Shown here in pieces: positions 46,027-54,730 of a DNA stretch of 64,000 nucleotides. Below the pieces are notes generated by a model, which was given only the letters and a program-made list of their open reading frames with translations, searched no databases and had not been told where the DNA came from. The position numbers and the translations under genes are program-made. The stretch spans positions 1,550,001 through 1,614,000 of the forward strand of contig OY969794.1 of the NCBI GenBank assembly GCA_963703175.1. The letters are read 5' to 3'. The DNA is from VRUE01 sp963703175 (GTDB lineage: Bacteria > Actinomycetota > Thermoleophilia > Solirubrobacterales > 70-9). Numbering within the stretch: the stretch's first letter is position 1; each line of letters starts with the position of its first letter.

Positions 46027-48471
46027 ATGGTTCCATCCGAACGTGCAATCGAGGAGGCTGTCGAATCCCTGAGCGCTGCTGCATTCCAGCAGCTCGCTGA
46101 GTGCTACGCGGCGATCGAACTTCCTGACCGCTTTGGGAAGCAGCTGATCCTTGGCCGCAACTCGACGGGATCAACTATCGCTGGCTGGCCCGATTCCTAC
46201 GTGACGATGAGCGATGGCCGCATCGACGCGCTTGAGGCCACCGCTGACAAGGCTAGTTGGGGGAGTCACCTTGATAGCGACCTAGAGAATGCTGCCGCGC
46301 TTCCCGAGCCGGGGTTGGGTGGTTTTTGCTTCATTACGACTGGGTCGACGCCACGCCCCGAGACGCTGGCTGCGCGTCGGGAGCGACTCTCAAACTTAGG
46401 GGTCAGTGGAAGGAGCCAGACCTTTGTCTTCCGCCAAACCCTAATCACCGATCTTTGTTCTGGCCGTTTTGCCCAGGTCTGGGTTTCGATCCTCGGCTTG
46501 ACGGTTTCGCCGCATCCTTTCAGCGAGCTCCGAGCGGCGCCGATCTATGGAACCGGCGCCTCCGGTCAGTTTATGCCGACGGAGGAGGAGTACGAAAACG
46601 GACTGGTCACGAGACCAGGACTCATTAAGCGTGTTGAAGAACGACTTAACCAGGCGGGCTTTGCTTACGTGCTTGGTCGGGGGGCGTCGGGAAAGACTGC
46701 TCTTGGGGCTTGCCTGGGCTGGCAGCGACTAAAAGAGGATAAACCGGTCTACTACTTGGATCTCGCGGAGCCGCAGGCGGGTGCAACTGACTTTGTCAGG
46801 GCGGCAGCCGAGTGCGTCGTTAGTCGGGGCGATCATGACGTTCTATTTATCGTCGACAACGTTCACCAAAACGAGGATGCTGCCCAAGAGCTCTACCTCG
46901 ACTGGCGCTCTGCGGGAACCGGCGCCGAGCTTCTATTCCTTGGGCGCCGCTCGGAATCCCGCAGGGCGATGCGTGGGGTGAAATCACCCTTGGCAGACCT
47001 TGCCGGGGTGGCATTGGAACTACGCGTCACGCAGGCGATGCTCAGGGGGGTCTTCGAGCGCCTGCGCAGAAGACAGGGCAAGGACGCCCCGGACTTGCCA
47101 AACGCCGTCCAGAAACGATGGCTGAAGCTCTTCGGCGGTGATCTCATCGCTTTTGGTGCGGCTCTTGCTCAGGCCAACCTCGAGCCTCCTGACTGGTCCC
47201 TTGCGCCAGCGGACGCTCACGCTTACCTTCACGATCGCTATCTCCACGACCTTGCTCCAAAAGAGCAGCGCGACCTTTGCATCGTGGCTGATCGCTCGGC
47301 ACTGGAGCTCGCGACTCCCGAGACCCTAGTTTCACCGGCAAATGTTTCTTCGGCCCTGGCAAGCGGAATCATTGAGAGAAGGGACGGCGAGATCAGAACG
47401 GTCCATCCTGGGATCGGCGAGCTGATCGTCTCGGCAGCGGGCGCCCAGATTGGCGACTTCGCGAGCGAGATCGATGCGGGGGAACGCGAGCCTGGCGTTG
47501 GTTCGGCGGTGATGGTGCGTCGACTGGTACGTCGGGGTCAGACCGAGGCAGCCGCGATGCTGCTGAGGCGGCTGCACGCTACTGGGGTCCCGGCATTCGA
47601 GATATTGACCGCAATGGGTGTTGGCTCACTGGGCGAGCGGCTTGCAGTTATGCAAGTCGCACTTGGCCGAGATCGGGTCGCCCAGATGCTTGGCTCCCGA
47701 GAGGAAGCCGACCGATTTGTCGCGACGGGTCCATTCCTTGAGCTCCTTGCATTTCGTCGGGTATTGCGGTCGATGCCGGAGTTCGTGTACCAGTCCTTCT
47801 ATTCCGCGCTTGCTAGCCGAGTCGAGAGTGGGGCCATCGACCTGAAACGCTTGGCAGTCGAAGCTGCGCGTAGGCCGGAGGGTTTGCCGCTACGGATTCG
47901 TCAGCTGAAATCCCTCTCGCCAGAGCTCTATAACAAGATGGTTCCCATTCTTGCCGAGAATGGAGCCTTCACAGCATGTGTTCGCGCAGCTCCAGGATTT
48001 CCAAAGCGCCGGTGGTCTGATCTGCTGGAGGCAGCGACACAATTCGAGGCAGTTGCGCAGTCCGTCGCTGCTGGATTCGAAGACGATCCAGACCATGCAG
48101 CCACACTGCTCCTTCATAGGGGGAATGGGTTAGAGCACATCGATGCCGCCGGCGCTGTACCCGTAGTCCAAGAGGCGATGATCTCCCAGGTTCAGTCGTC
48201 TGCATACCATCGACAGGTCCAGGCAGAGCTATTGACCTTTGGCACGCGAAAATTCGCTTGCGCGATCGGGCTCACCGCCAAGTTCGACCCGGAGTTCCTA
48301 GCTGATCTGGATGCTCTAGCGGCGGAGACGGATCAGGTCGCTGCAAGGATTCGAACCTGGCGGTCCGGATCGAAGGCAAGGCGCCGAATGCTCACGGTGA
48401 CCCGTGATAACTGTCCGCGCCTGTACGAAGGCTTGCGCGCCCATATGGATGAGGCTGGCGCCAACATCTAA
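46027..48471 (+). CDS. STAND-type P-loop NTPase with N-terminal nuclease-like domain
   Basis: An 814-residue protein. Residues 40-110 read as a PD-(D/E)xK-like nuclease: GWPDSY (Asp56), then DALEATADK (Glu70, Lys75) and HLDSDLE, the layout seen at the N-terminus of several defence STAND proteins. Then comes a P-loop domain: Walker A VLGRGASGKTALG (217-224 core), Walker B VLFIVDNVH (272-280), a sensor-like LLFLGRRSESRR, and a winged-helix. The C-terminal 350 residues are helical and repeat-like, suited to sensing a target. A phage-triggered nuclease role is inferred from architecture and neighbours. Lower GC than the core genome. Confidence 0.7.
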   Translation: MVPSERAIEEAVESLSAAAFQQLAECYAAIELPDRFGKQLILGRNSTGSTIAGWPDSYVTMSDGRIDALEATADKASWGSHLDSDLENAAALPEPGLGGFCFITTGSTPRPETLAARRERLSNLGVSGRSQTFVFRQTLITDLCSGRFAQVWVSILGLTVSPHPFSELRAAPIYGTGASGQFMPTEEEYENGLVTRPGLIKRVEERLNQAGFAYVLGRGASGKTALGACLGWQRLKEDKPVYYLDLAEPQAGATDFVRAAAECVVSRGDHDVLFIVDNVHQNEDAAQELYLDWRSAGTGAELLFLGRRSESRRAMRGVKSPLADLAGVALELRVTQAMLRGVFERLRRRQGKDAPDLPNAVQKRWLKLFGGDLIAFGAALAQANLEPPDWSLAPADAHAYLHDRYLHDLAPKEQRDLCIVADRSALELATPETLVSPANVSSALASGIIERRDGEIRTVHPGIGELIVSAAGAQIGDFASEIDAGEREPGVGSAVMVRRLVRRGQTEAAAMLLRRLHATGVPAFEILTAMGVGSLGERLAVMQVALGRDRVAQMLGSREEADRFVATGPFLELLAFRRVLRSMPEFVYQSFYSALASRVESGAIDLKRLAVEAARRPEGLPLRIRQLKSLSPELYNKMVPILAENGAFTACVRAAPGFPKRRWSDLLEAATQFEAVAQSVAAGFEDDPDHAATLLLHRGNGLEHIDAAGAVPVVQEAMISQVQSSAYHRQVQAELLTFGTRKFACAIGLTAKFDPEFLADLDALAAETDQVAARIRTWRSGSKARRRMLTVTRDNCPRLYEGLRAHMDEAGANI

Positions 48472-48599
48472 GGAGTCTGACCTTCGGTGGTCGTTCCGAT
48501 CGCACTGTCAAGTCGCATATCTGTCGCAAAAACGGTGCTAGCCCGCTCCCATACCACCACAGAACGTCTTGGCTTGGCCGATGCGGAACGCTGGCCGCT

Positions 48600-50288
48600 C
48601 TATCCGCGTTTATTGAGTAGCTTCGCGCGATGAATCGGATCGTCGGTATGCCGAAACAGGGGCTCGGTTGTCGGCCGGCGCCGTTCGACCACCGGAGAAC
48701 GAGCAAACGTGAGATTGCCCGAAAGAGGCGGCATGTCGATCCGATTTCCGCTGAGTAGCTCCTCGATGGTCAGCAATTGGATTCGCGGATGCTCTCCCCA
48801 ACTGCCAACGCCCTCTGATCCGGAGCGATAGAAGCTGGCACTCGCGGCCTCCTCCCGCATTGGCTTGGTCGGCGGTCGCATACTGATTAACACGCCGATC
48901 TCAGTCTCCTCGGGGTCGATCACTCCTCGCAAATCGCGGACGTGACTGACGCCCACCTTGCCTGCTTTCACTGAAATCAAAACTTGGCGCGTCTTGCCCT
49001 CTGGCTTCTCGTGAAAGATCAGACGACCGTCTATACCTCCATCCGCCCCCTTCTTCTTGGTCGTCGAACGCGCACCGACCAAACCGAGGGCCCAAGCCTC
49101 GAACTGGTCGGGGTCTTCCTTGGCAAGTCTCGCTGCGTCCTCAGCCGTCGTCGGCTCGCCCGTCACGGTGTAGTCGACGCCTTCACCGAGAGCATCGAGT
49201 AGACGACTCTTAATCAAATGCGTAGCGAGATAGGTGAGGTCAATGCCAACCCAATCGCGATCCAGCTTCTCGGCTACGGCGACGGCGGTTCCGCAGCCAC
49301 AGAATGGATCGAGCACGACATCCCCTTCGTTGCTGCTCGATTCGACGATCCGCTCCAGCAATGATTCAGGCTTCTGCGTCGGATAGCCGAGTCGCTCGGC
49401 GGCCTTCGCGTTGATCGGGTCCAGGTCAGTCCATAGATCCTGAAGAGGTACGCCGGGCTGTTCATCCAGGTAGCGCTTTAACTCGGGCACGCCATCCGGT
49501 TTATCTGGAAAGCGGATCAGCCCTTTCGCCTTGAATTCATCCATCTTTTCGCGCGAATAAGCCCAGTAGCGGCCACGGTAGGGCCGGCGCCCGTGCCATT
49601 CGTAGCTCGTGTCGCCTCCGGGCTTAGCAGCCGTCAAGTCGCTGAGGCGGTATCGCCGACCGGTCTCGGGCTCGACGTGCCGATACTTCGACTCGATGTA
49701 GGCCTCGTCGTAGGGCGTAAAGAGCGGATTCCAGGTCCACTCATCCCCTTTCGTATAGAAGAGAAGCACGTCGTGGATGTGTCCATGGATGCGGCGTCCT
49801 TGCTTAGTGTCGCTATGGGCGCTACTTCGCTTCCAGACGATCTCCGAGCGAAAGCAGCGGGGCCCAAACACCGAGTCAAGAAGAAGCTTTAAGTAATGGC
49901 TCGCGGTGGGATCGCAGTGAAGGTACAAAGAGCCGGTCGGCTTCATCGTTCGGTGAAGCTCGCGAAGTCTGGGTGCCATCATCGCCAAATAGGCGAGCAT
50001 GTTGCTGTGCGACAGAATCGTGCGGAAGGCCTGCATCGCTCGAGACAGATCGCCGCCAGCCTCGACGACTTCCTCGTATGCCGCCGCTGCCTCACGATCC
50101 CACTGCCAGGTGTCTCCGAAGGCCTTGATCTGTGCGGTTGATCGTGCGCCGTCACGCTCAGAAAAGAGAACGTTGTAGGTGGCATTGCTGTTGAACGGTG
50201 GATCGAGATAGACGAGATCGACGCTCTCGTCCGCGATGTACCGCCGCAGAACGTCGAGGTTGTCTCCATAGAAAAGTTCTCCGCTCAT
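48600..50288 (-). CDS. DNA methyltransferase fused to an Mrr-like restriction endonuclease domain
   Basis: A single-chain restriction-modification type protein of 562 residues. The methyltransferase part has motif IV YLDPPFNSNATYN (Asp29) and, further on, motif I DPFCGCGTAVAVAEKL (about 330), the order of N6-adenine/N4-cytosine enzymes of the beta class. Residues about 395-500 form a PD-(D/E)xK domain: FEAWALGLVGA, GADGGIDGRLIF and VLISVKAGKVGVSHVRDL. The C-terminal tail may help recognise DNA. It faces the STAND gene tail to tail. Confidence 0.85.
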   Translation of the reverse strand: MSGELFYGDNLDVLRRYIADESVDLVYLDPPFNSNATYNVLFSERDGARSTAQIKAFGDTWQWDREAAAAYEEVVEAGGDLSRAMQAFRTILSHSNMLAYLAMMAPRLRELHRTMKPTGSLYLHCDPTASHYLKLLLDSVFGPRCFRSEIVWKRSSAHSDTKQGRRIHGHIHDVLLFYTKGDEWTWNPLFTPYDEAYIESKYRHVEPETGRRYRLSDLTAAKPGGDTSYEWHGRRPYRGRYWAYSREKMDEFKAKGLIRFPDKPDGVPELKRYLDEQPGVPLQDLWTDLDPINAKAAERLGYPTQKPESLLERIVESSSNEGDVVLDPFCGCGTAVAVAEKLDRDWVGIDLTYLATHLIKSRLLDALGEGVDYTVTGEPTTAEDAARLAKEDPDQFEAWALGLVGARSTTKKKGADGGIDGRLIFHEKPEGKTRQVLISVKAGKVGVSHVRDLRGVIDPEETEIGVLISMRPPTKPMREEAASASFYRSGSEGVGSWGEHPRIQLLTIEELLSGNRIDMPPLSGNLTFARSPVVERRRPTTEPLFRHTDDPIHRAKLLNKRG

Positions 50289-50437
50289 GAGCCCGGACCC
50301 TTTAGGTCAGATCGTCAAGCGGGGCGTTCGCTTGAGATCTGCACAGCTAAAGCCAAAAGGGACTGCAAAAGGACTGAGGGTGTTGATGTCCAATTCACAT
50401 ATGCGAGCGCCCCATGGGCGCTCAGGAGGGCGATGGC

Positions 50438-51007
50438 ATGAACACGAACGACATCGTGGGGCGAGCGTGGCATGAGCTGCCGCGAGGAGACCGCAATCTC
50501 CTGGAAGCGATCCACGCTGATCAGTGGCAGCTCTGCGGCCGGGCGCTCGGGACGTATGCAGATGAGCTCCTTCGCTCGGCAGGTCGGGGCTCACTCCCGG
50601 CCAAGGAGATCTTTCGCGCGAATGACGCCCTGGCTCTCTGGGTTCCCGACCTGCGGGTGGTCCTGATCAACGAGGGCCACTCGGCTTTCGATGGTCTGGA
50701 TGGTCCGACCCTCGTTTACGACCTGTCCAGGGTGGCTTGGCACGAGTGGGGCCATGCACTCTCGTTCGATCGCGCTGAACATGGCGACATCGCTGCCGGC
50801 GAGCGCTATGTCGGGCTGCTGCCAGCGGGTTTGGCGGAACTTGTCCGGGAGGCGGGCTACCGTCCTCGGGAATACACGCATGAGGTCGTCGCTGAGGTTT
50901 ATTCGATACTTATGGCGCGGCGGCGCCTAGGACAAACCGGACGGCCTCCCTGGCTTCACGTGGAGGTCTATGAACTCGTGAGGAGGGTAGCGGGATGGAA
51001 TCAATGA
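50438..51007 (+). CDS. Small zincin-like metallopeptidase
   Basis: A 189-residue protein from the ATG at 50438, with AGGAGGG 8 nt upstream. The only clear motif is VAWHEWGHALSFDRAEHG, an HExxH zinc site, followed by THEVVAEVYSILMA with a possible third ligand Glu. No signal peptide. No known family recognised. It is directly followed, with overlapping stop, by a 54-codon gene; the pair behaves like a two-gene module. Confidence 0.65.
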   Translation: MNTNDIVGRAWHELPRGDRNLLEAIHADQWQLCGRALGTYADELLRSAGRGSLPAKEIFRANDALALWVPDLRVVLINEGHSAFDGLDGPTLVYDLSRVAWHEWGHALSFDRAEHGDIAAGERYVGLLPAGLAELVREAGYRPREYTHEVVAEVYSILMARRRLGQTGRPPWLHVEVYELVRRVAGWNQ

Positions 51008-51159
51008 AACTGCCAGCCGGATACCGACTACCTAAAGGCAAGACGATGGCGGACGTTCGGCGGCTGGATCTTGAGTTGCTGGCCAGTGAGGGTCTAAAGG
51101 TGGATGACCTTAAGGCCGAGGGCAGCCGCCGCGACGACGATCGTAAGTCGAAGCAGTAG
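50995..51159 (+). CDS. 54-residue charged protein paired with the zincin
   Basis: Too short for ordinary gene calling but well supported: GAGGAGGG stands 7 nt before the ATG at 50995, and the frame starts within the last 13 nt of the zincin gene. The protein (MESMKLPAGYRLPKGKTMAD…) has a basic start, a helical middle (VRRLDLELLASEGLKVDDLK) and a charged tail DDDRKSKQ. Function unknown; possibly an inhibitor, antitoxin or substrate of the zincin. Confidence 0.6.
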   Translation: MESMKLPAGYRLPKGKTMADVRRLDLELLASEGLKVDDLKAEGSRRDDDRKSKQ

Positions 51160-51177
51160 CGGGTCTCATTTCGGTCG

Positions 51178-51615
51178 TCAGCCGATCCTTTCTGCCAGCT
51201 CGATGATGATTCCCTCGGGGCCGCGGACGTAGCAGAGCCGGTAGCTGTTCTCGTAGCGCACCAGCTCGCCGACGAGCTCGGTGCCGCGGGCTTGTAGGCC
51301 GGCGACCATGGTGTCGATGTCTTCAACGAGGAAGGAGAGGTGGCGGAGGCCTGGGGTGTTCGAGGGTGCGTGCGGGTCGCCGCCTTGGATCGGCGGCGAG
51401 TGGAACTTCACCAGCTCGATTTCTACGTCGCCGTCGGGGGTTCGCAGCATCGCTAACTCAGCCTTGGTCCCTTCGAGCGCGATAATGCGGTCTACCAACT
51501 CACCCTCGACCTGGCCCTTGCCTCCCGACTCTAGTCCCAGCTCGACGAAAAACTCGATTGCGGCCGCTAGGTCGTCGACCACGATCCCGACGTGTTCCAT
51601 CTTTTTGATCGCCAT
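51178..51615 (-). CDS. VOC-superfamily protein (glyoxalase / methylmalonyl-CoA epimerase type)
   Basis: A 145-residue protein from the ATG at 51615. Two beta-alpha-beta-beta-beta units: MEHVGIVVDDLAAAIEFFVELG and GLRHLSFLVEDIDTMVAGL, with metal-ligand candidates His in EHVGI, His in LRHLSF and Glu in IIIELAERI. Could be an epimerase, dioxygenase-like or binding protein; substrate not clear. TACCAT lies 7 nt before the ATG, suggesting leaderless transcription. Confidence 0.78.
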   Translation of the reverse strand: MAIKKMEHVGIVVDDLAAAIEFFVELGLESGGKGQVEGELVDRIIALEGTKAELAMLRTPDGDVEIELVKFHSPPIQGGDPHAPSNTPGLRHLSFLVEDIDTMVAGLQARGTELVGELVRYENSYRLCYVRGPEGIIIELAERIG

Positions 51616-51622
51616 GTGCTCG

Positions 51623-51628
51623 ATGGTA
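51623..51628 (-). promoter_or_regulatory. Predicted leaderless -10 box of the VOC gene
   Basis: TACCAT on the minus strand, 7 nt before the ATG at 51615. Confidence 0.4.
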
Positions 51629-51842
51629 GGGACGCCAACTACCTGACGGTCGCATTCCGGTCGCATCGCCGTCGCAATCCCACTCCCCGCGCGGACGACG
51701 CGCGTCCTTTCAATCTGGAGGAGATTGGCTCTGCTATGCGGACGGCCGCTCGTGCGCTTGGGGCTGTCGAGCGGGAGGCCTCGAAGGAACAGCCGTCAAC
51801 GTGCACTGGACTCGATCCGGTTGATCGGGGACGATGTAAGCC

Positions 51843-52304
51843 ATGGTCGTCATTGATGAGAAATCACGAGTGGCGCCGCTCGATGAGGGCGCCCTGGAGC
51901 AGCTCAGCCATGCGCTCAACCGTGAGGGCGTGGTTGCGGCAATGTTGATCGGGTCGCAGGCGCGTGGAAACCCTGGCCCGCTGTCGGATGTAGATGTTGC
52001 GGTCTGGCACGACCCCGATCTCGACTCTCGCGGTCGCTTCGATCTTCAGTTGAGCCTTGCCGGTGATGCAGGTCGTGCTTTGGGTACCGACGAGATCGAT
52101 GTCGTCATGCTGAACCACGCCCCTCCGCTGATGCGGCACCGCGCCATTCGCGAGGGTAAGCGCCTCGTCGAGCGCGACCAGGACGAGCGGGTCCGGCTGG
52201 AGACGCGGGCGATTCTCGACTACCTCGACACCGCGTCGTTGCGCGCGGAGCTTGGTCGCGGAGTGCGGCGGCGGATAGCGGAAGGACGCTTTGGTCGACG
52301 CTGA
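51843..52304 (+). CDS. mntA: MntA-type nucleotidyltransferase antitoxin
   Basis: A 153-residue protein of the minimal nucleotidyltransferase family. The active-site pattern is MLIGSQARGNPGPLSDVDVAVWHD (GSx10DxD), with a third acidic residue in TDEIDVVML. In HepT-MntA systems this enzyme AMPylates the HEPN toxin and silences it. The gene end overlaps the next gene by 14 nt. The spacer before it (51629-51842) has no clear gene. Confidence 0.85.
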   Translation: MVVIDEKSRVAPLDEGALEQLSHALNREGVVAAMLIGSQARGNPGPLSDVDVAVWHDPDLDSRGRFDLQLSLAGDAGRALGTDEIDVVMLNHAPPLMRHRAIREGKRLVERDQDERVRLETRAILDYLDTASLRAELGRGVRRRIAEGRFGRR

Positions 52305-52719
52305 GCAGGTCGAGAACCGCCTCGAGCGGCTGGAGGCGATGCTCGAGCGCTTGGAGGAGATCCGTGGTGCCGGAGAGGAGGCTTACTTGGCCGACGCCCA
52401 ACAGCGCCTTGCGACCGAACGGCTGCTTCAGCTCTCGATTCAGATCTGCATTGACTTGGCGGCTCAGGTCGTCAGCGAGCAATCCGCTCCGCCTCCGTCG
52501 AGTTATTCGGACGTGTTCAAGATTCTCGGCGACAAGGGCGTCATCTCGGCGAAGATTGCCGAGCGGCTTGGCAACGTAGCTAGGCAGCGCAATTTGCTTG
52601 TCCATCTCTATATGGAGATCGATGACAAGGCAGTGTTTGCCTCGTTGGCTTTCCTCGATGACCTCCGCGAGTTTGCGACGATTGTCGGGCGCTTGGCTGA
52701 GGCAGACGCATCCGACTGA
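52291..52719 (+). CDS. hepT: HepT-type HEPN RNase toxin
   Basis: A 142-residue all-helical HEPN (DUF86) protein. The catalytic Rx4H motif is present in VARQRNLLVHLYMEID, followed by the Tyr that is the AMPylation site in known systems. TTG start at 52291 with GGAAGGA upstream, overlapping mntA. The order here is antitoxin first, toxin second. Confidence 0.85.
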   Translation: MVDAEQVENRLERLEAMLERLEEIRGAGEEAYLADAQQRLATERLLQLSIQICIDLAAQVVSEQSAPPPSSYSDVFKILGDKGVISAKIAERLGNVARQRNLLVHLYMEIDDKAVFASLAFLDDLREFATIVGRLAEADASD

Positions 52720-52741
52720 CCGGGGACCAATCTCGGGACCG

Positions 52742-53230
52742 ATGACCGTCTTTGCCAGTGCAACGTCCGGACAGCGAAAGGACGCACTTCATGTCTGGTG
52801 CGCGGCACGGACGGCGGACGAAAACCCACCATCTAAGGCGCGCATCGACCGGGTTAGGAGAAAGCTTGCCGATACGACTGCGTCCGTCTTGGTCGGCTGC
52901 GATGGTGAACTCGTGGTCGCGATGGCGCTGTCCGAGCCGTACCGCGAGCGCCACGGCGCCGGTACGGTCCGCCCCCACGCAGGACACGTCTCAATGGTGT
53001 TTGTCGATCCGGAACGCTGGGGACGTGGCGTCGGCAGCCGACTGTTGGACGCCTTACACCGGGAAATGCGAGCGCGCGACTGGAGGACCTTCTCCCTCTG
53101 GACACGCTCGAACAACGTAAGGGCCCGACGGCTATACGAGGGCCGCGGCTACAGCCTGACCGATGACGTCAAGTACCTTCGCGATCAGGAGATCGTTCGC
53201 TATGAACTCCAGATCGAGGGCAGCTTTTAG
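52742..53230 (+). CDS. GNAT N-acetyltransferase
   Basis: A 162-residue acetyltransferase from the ATG at 52742. Acetyl-CoA motif VSMVFVDPERWGRGVGSRLLDALH and the NNVRARRLYEGRGYSL segment are typical. It follows hepT by 22 nt but is probably independent of the toxin system. Substrate unknown. Confidence 0.85.
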   Translation: MTVFASATSGQRKDALHVWCAARTADENPPSKARIDRVRRKLADTTASVLVGCDGELVVAMALSEPYRERHGAGTVRPHAGHVSMVFVDPERWGRGVGSRLLDALHREMRARDWRTFSLWTRSNNVRARRLYEGRGYSLTDDVKYLRDQEIVRYELQIEGSF

Positions 53231-53262
53231 ACCCGGCAGGAGAGCACCCAGCGCTTGACTCT

Positions 53263-54069
53263 TCATCCGCAGTTCGTGGTGGCGCTGCGTTCGGCTTGGC
53301 GCAGCGCCACCATTCGCTGCGAGAGCTTGCGCCGCCAGTAGCGTCTCGCCGCCGGCCGGTATGACTGGTTTAGGCGCCGCCGGGCGACATTGACCAGCGT
53401 TCGTGCCCGCTGGCGCGCCTGACGGGCTTCTCGACAGGCAGCGCTGATCGTTTCTGGTTCGGACGTCACGACCACTGGCGGCGGCGGAGTCGGTTCGGGC
53501 TCGGACGGGATCGGGTCTGCTCCACAGGGACATTTGTTGCTCTCGCAGGCGACACCGTCGTGGTCGCCGTCCAGGCGCGAGGGATCGCTGGGGTAGAGCT
53601 CGAGGTAGTACTGCGCTGAGGACTGCGTCGCGAACGAGGAGCAGTTGTAGCCCGAGCTGCGCTGGAAGCCGTAGCCGGTCGGTGCCGTGTAGGTCGCTTC
53701 GCCGGCCAGCGGAACCCCGGCCCCATTCTCCAGATACACGCAGAGCTTGGCCGCTCGCGGGAAGAACGGCCTGAACGTGAAGGTTTCTTCCCGCGTACCC
53801 GCCGATTCTTGTAACGGGATCACGTGGCGCAAGAAGGTCTCCTCGTCCCGGCATGGTAGTGACGAATGTCGTTCGAGCACGAAGCCAAACCAGCCGCAGT
53901 AGCCGTAGGTCGAGCAGGTCGTTGAGGTCGCCTGCACCGTCGCCGACATCTGCCCGCCGCCAGAATCCGTGACGCTGATCGTCGTCGAGTCCGCCGCGGC
54001 AGAACCAGCAAAGGTTAGTGCGAGTACTCCAGCAATCAGAACGAGCAGAACCGTGAACGGGCGCACCAT
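53263..54069 (-). CDS. Secreted protein with Excalibur calcium-binding domain
   Basis: A 268-residue exported protein: signal peptide VRPFTVLLVLIAGVLALTFAGSAAA, an Ig-like beta domain (to about 140) with several Cys, then an Excalibur motif SGYNCSSFATQSSAQYYLEL plus DGDHDGVACESNKC, a Pro-rich linker and a basic helical tail. Excalibur domains bind calcium through DxDxDG and occur on surface proteins. Confidence 0.8.
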   Translation of the reverse strand: MVRPFTVLLVLIAGVLALTFAGSAAADSTTISVTDSGGGQMSATVQATSTTCSTYGYCGWFGFVLERHSSLPCRDEETFLRHVIPLQESAGTREETFTFRPFFPRAAKLCVYLENGAGVPLAGEATYTAPTGYGFQRSSGYNCSSFATQSSAQYYLELYPSDPSRLDGDHDGVACESNKCPCGADPIPSEPEPTPPPPVVVTSEPETISAACREARQARQRARTLVNVARRRLNQSYRPAARRYWRRKLSQRMVALRQAERSATTNCG

Positions 54070-54075
54070 GCCCTA

Positions 54076-54357
54076 CTAGTACCGTGGCAGCGCCAGCAGG
54101 TTGTCGCTCCACTCCCCGTCGGCATACGTGCGGATGTAAGGTGGCTTTGAATTGACGACGCCGACCTTCACGTCGTCGGTTCCGTGTCGAACGCGGGCGG
54201 TCCCATTCTTGTTGCCGATCCAGTCGACCATCGTCGCCGGCGTCGAGCTGCCGCACTGTCCGTCCTGCGGATCTCGCCATCGCACCGCAGCGATATGCAT
54301 ATGCCCCGCGCCCCCGCTCATACGTACTTCGGTGATGTAAACCACGCGCGGCACCAT
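54076..54357 (-). CDS. DUF3892-like small protein
   Basis: A 93-residue protein; VVYITEVRMSGGAGHMHIAAVRWRDP and VDWIGNKNGTARVRHG fit the small beta-rich DUF3892 family, often encoded in mobile or accessory regions. Function unknown. Ends 6 nt before the Excalibur gene start, so the two may be co-transcribed. Confidence 0.65.
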   Translation of the reverse strand: MVPRVVYITEVRMSGGAGHMHIAAVRWRDPQDGQCGSSTPATMVDWIGNKNGTARVRHGTDDVKVGVVNSKPPYIRTYADGEWSDNLLALPRY

Positions 54358-54442
54358 ACCGAAAGCTCAAATTTTTCTGCGTACTGCACTGTTTACGCGC
54401 CGAGGATGAGTCGGGTTCTCCTGCGGATGGACGCTGGGTCTG

Positions 54443-54463
54443 ATCAGATTTATCTGATAGAGT
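54443..54463 (+). promoter_or_regulatory. Operator and leaderless -10 of the second VapBC module
   Basis: ATCAGAT-TT-ATCTGAT (54443-54458) is a perfect inverted repeat that runs into TAGAGT (54458-54463), 6 nt before the antitoxin ATG. A bound antitoxin would cover the -10 region. Confidence 0.55.
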
Positions 54464-54469
54464 CACTCC

Positions 54470-54730
54470 ATGACGCGTTTGAGTGCGACCGAGGTGGCCC
54501 GGGAATTTTCCGCTGTCGTCAACCGGATCGGGGCCGGCGAGGAGATCGAGGTTGTGCGCAACGGCGTGCCGGTCGTGCAGATGAGACCGGCCAACCCGGG
54601 GCATCTGGTCTCGGCGTCAAGGTGGCGAGAGCTGATGGAGGCCGCGCCTTCGCCCGATGAGGACTTTGCGGGCGATGTCGAAGCTGGGCGGGAGGCCATT
54701 GGCCCGCCGAGTGGCGCATGGCCGTCCTGA
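54470..54730 (+). CDS. vapB: Antitoxin, Phd/VapB type
   Basis: An 86-residue protein with the Phd-like N-terminus (LSATEVAREFSAVVNRIGAGEEIEVVRNGVPVVQM) and an acidic C-terminal tail (APSPDEDFAGDVEAGREAIG) for toxin binding. It overlaps the toxin gene by 13 nt. Confidence 0.85.
   Translation: MTRLSATEVAREFSAVVNRIGAGEEIEVVRNGVPVVQMRPANPGHLVSASRWRELMEAAPSPDEDFAGDVEAGREAIGPPSGAWPS

Noticed and set aside
48340..48365. tRNA T-arm-like sequence (GGATTCGAACCTGG) as a possible attachment remnant
   Set aside because: It lies inside the STAND gene in frame, pairs imperfectly, and does not match the tRNA-Glu.
51629..51842. Possible gene fragment before mntA (reads FNLEEIGSAMRTAARALG)
   Set aside because: Too short and open-ended, with no start signal; at most a remnant.
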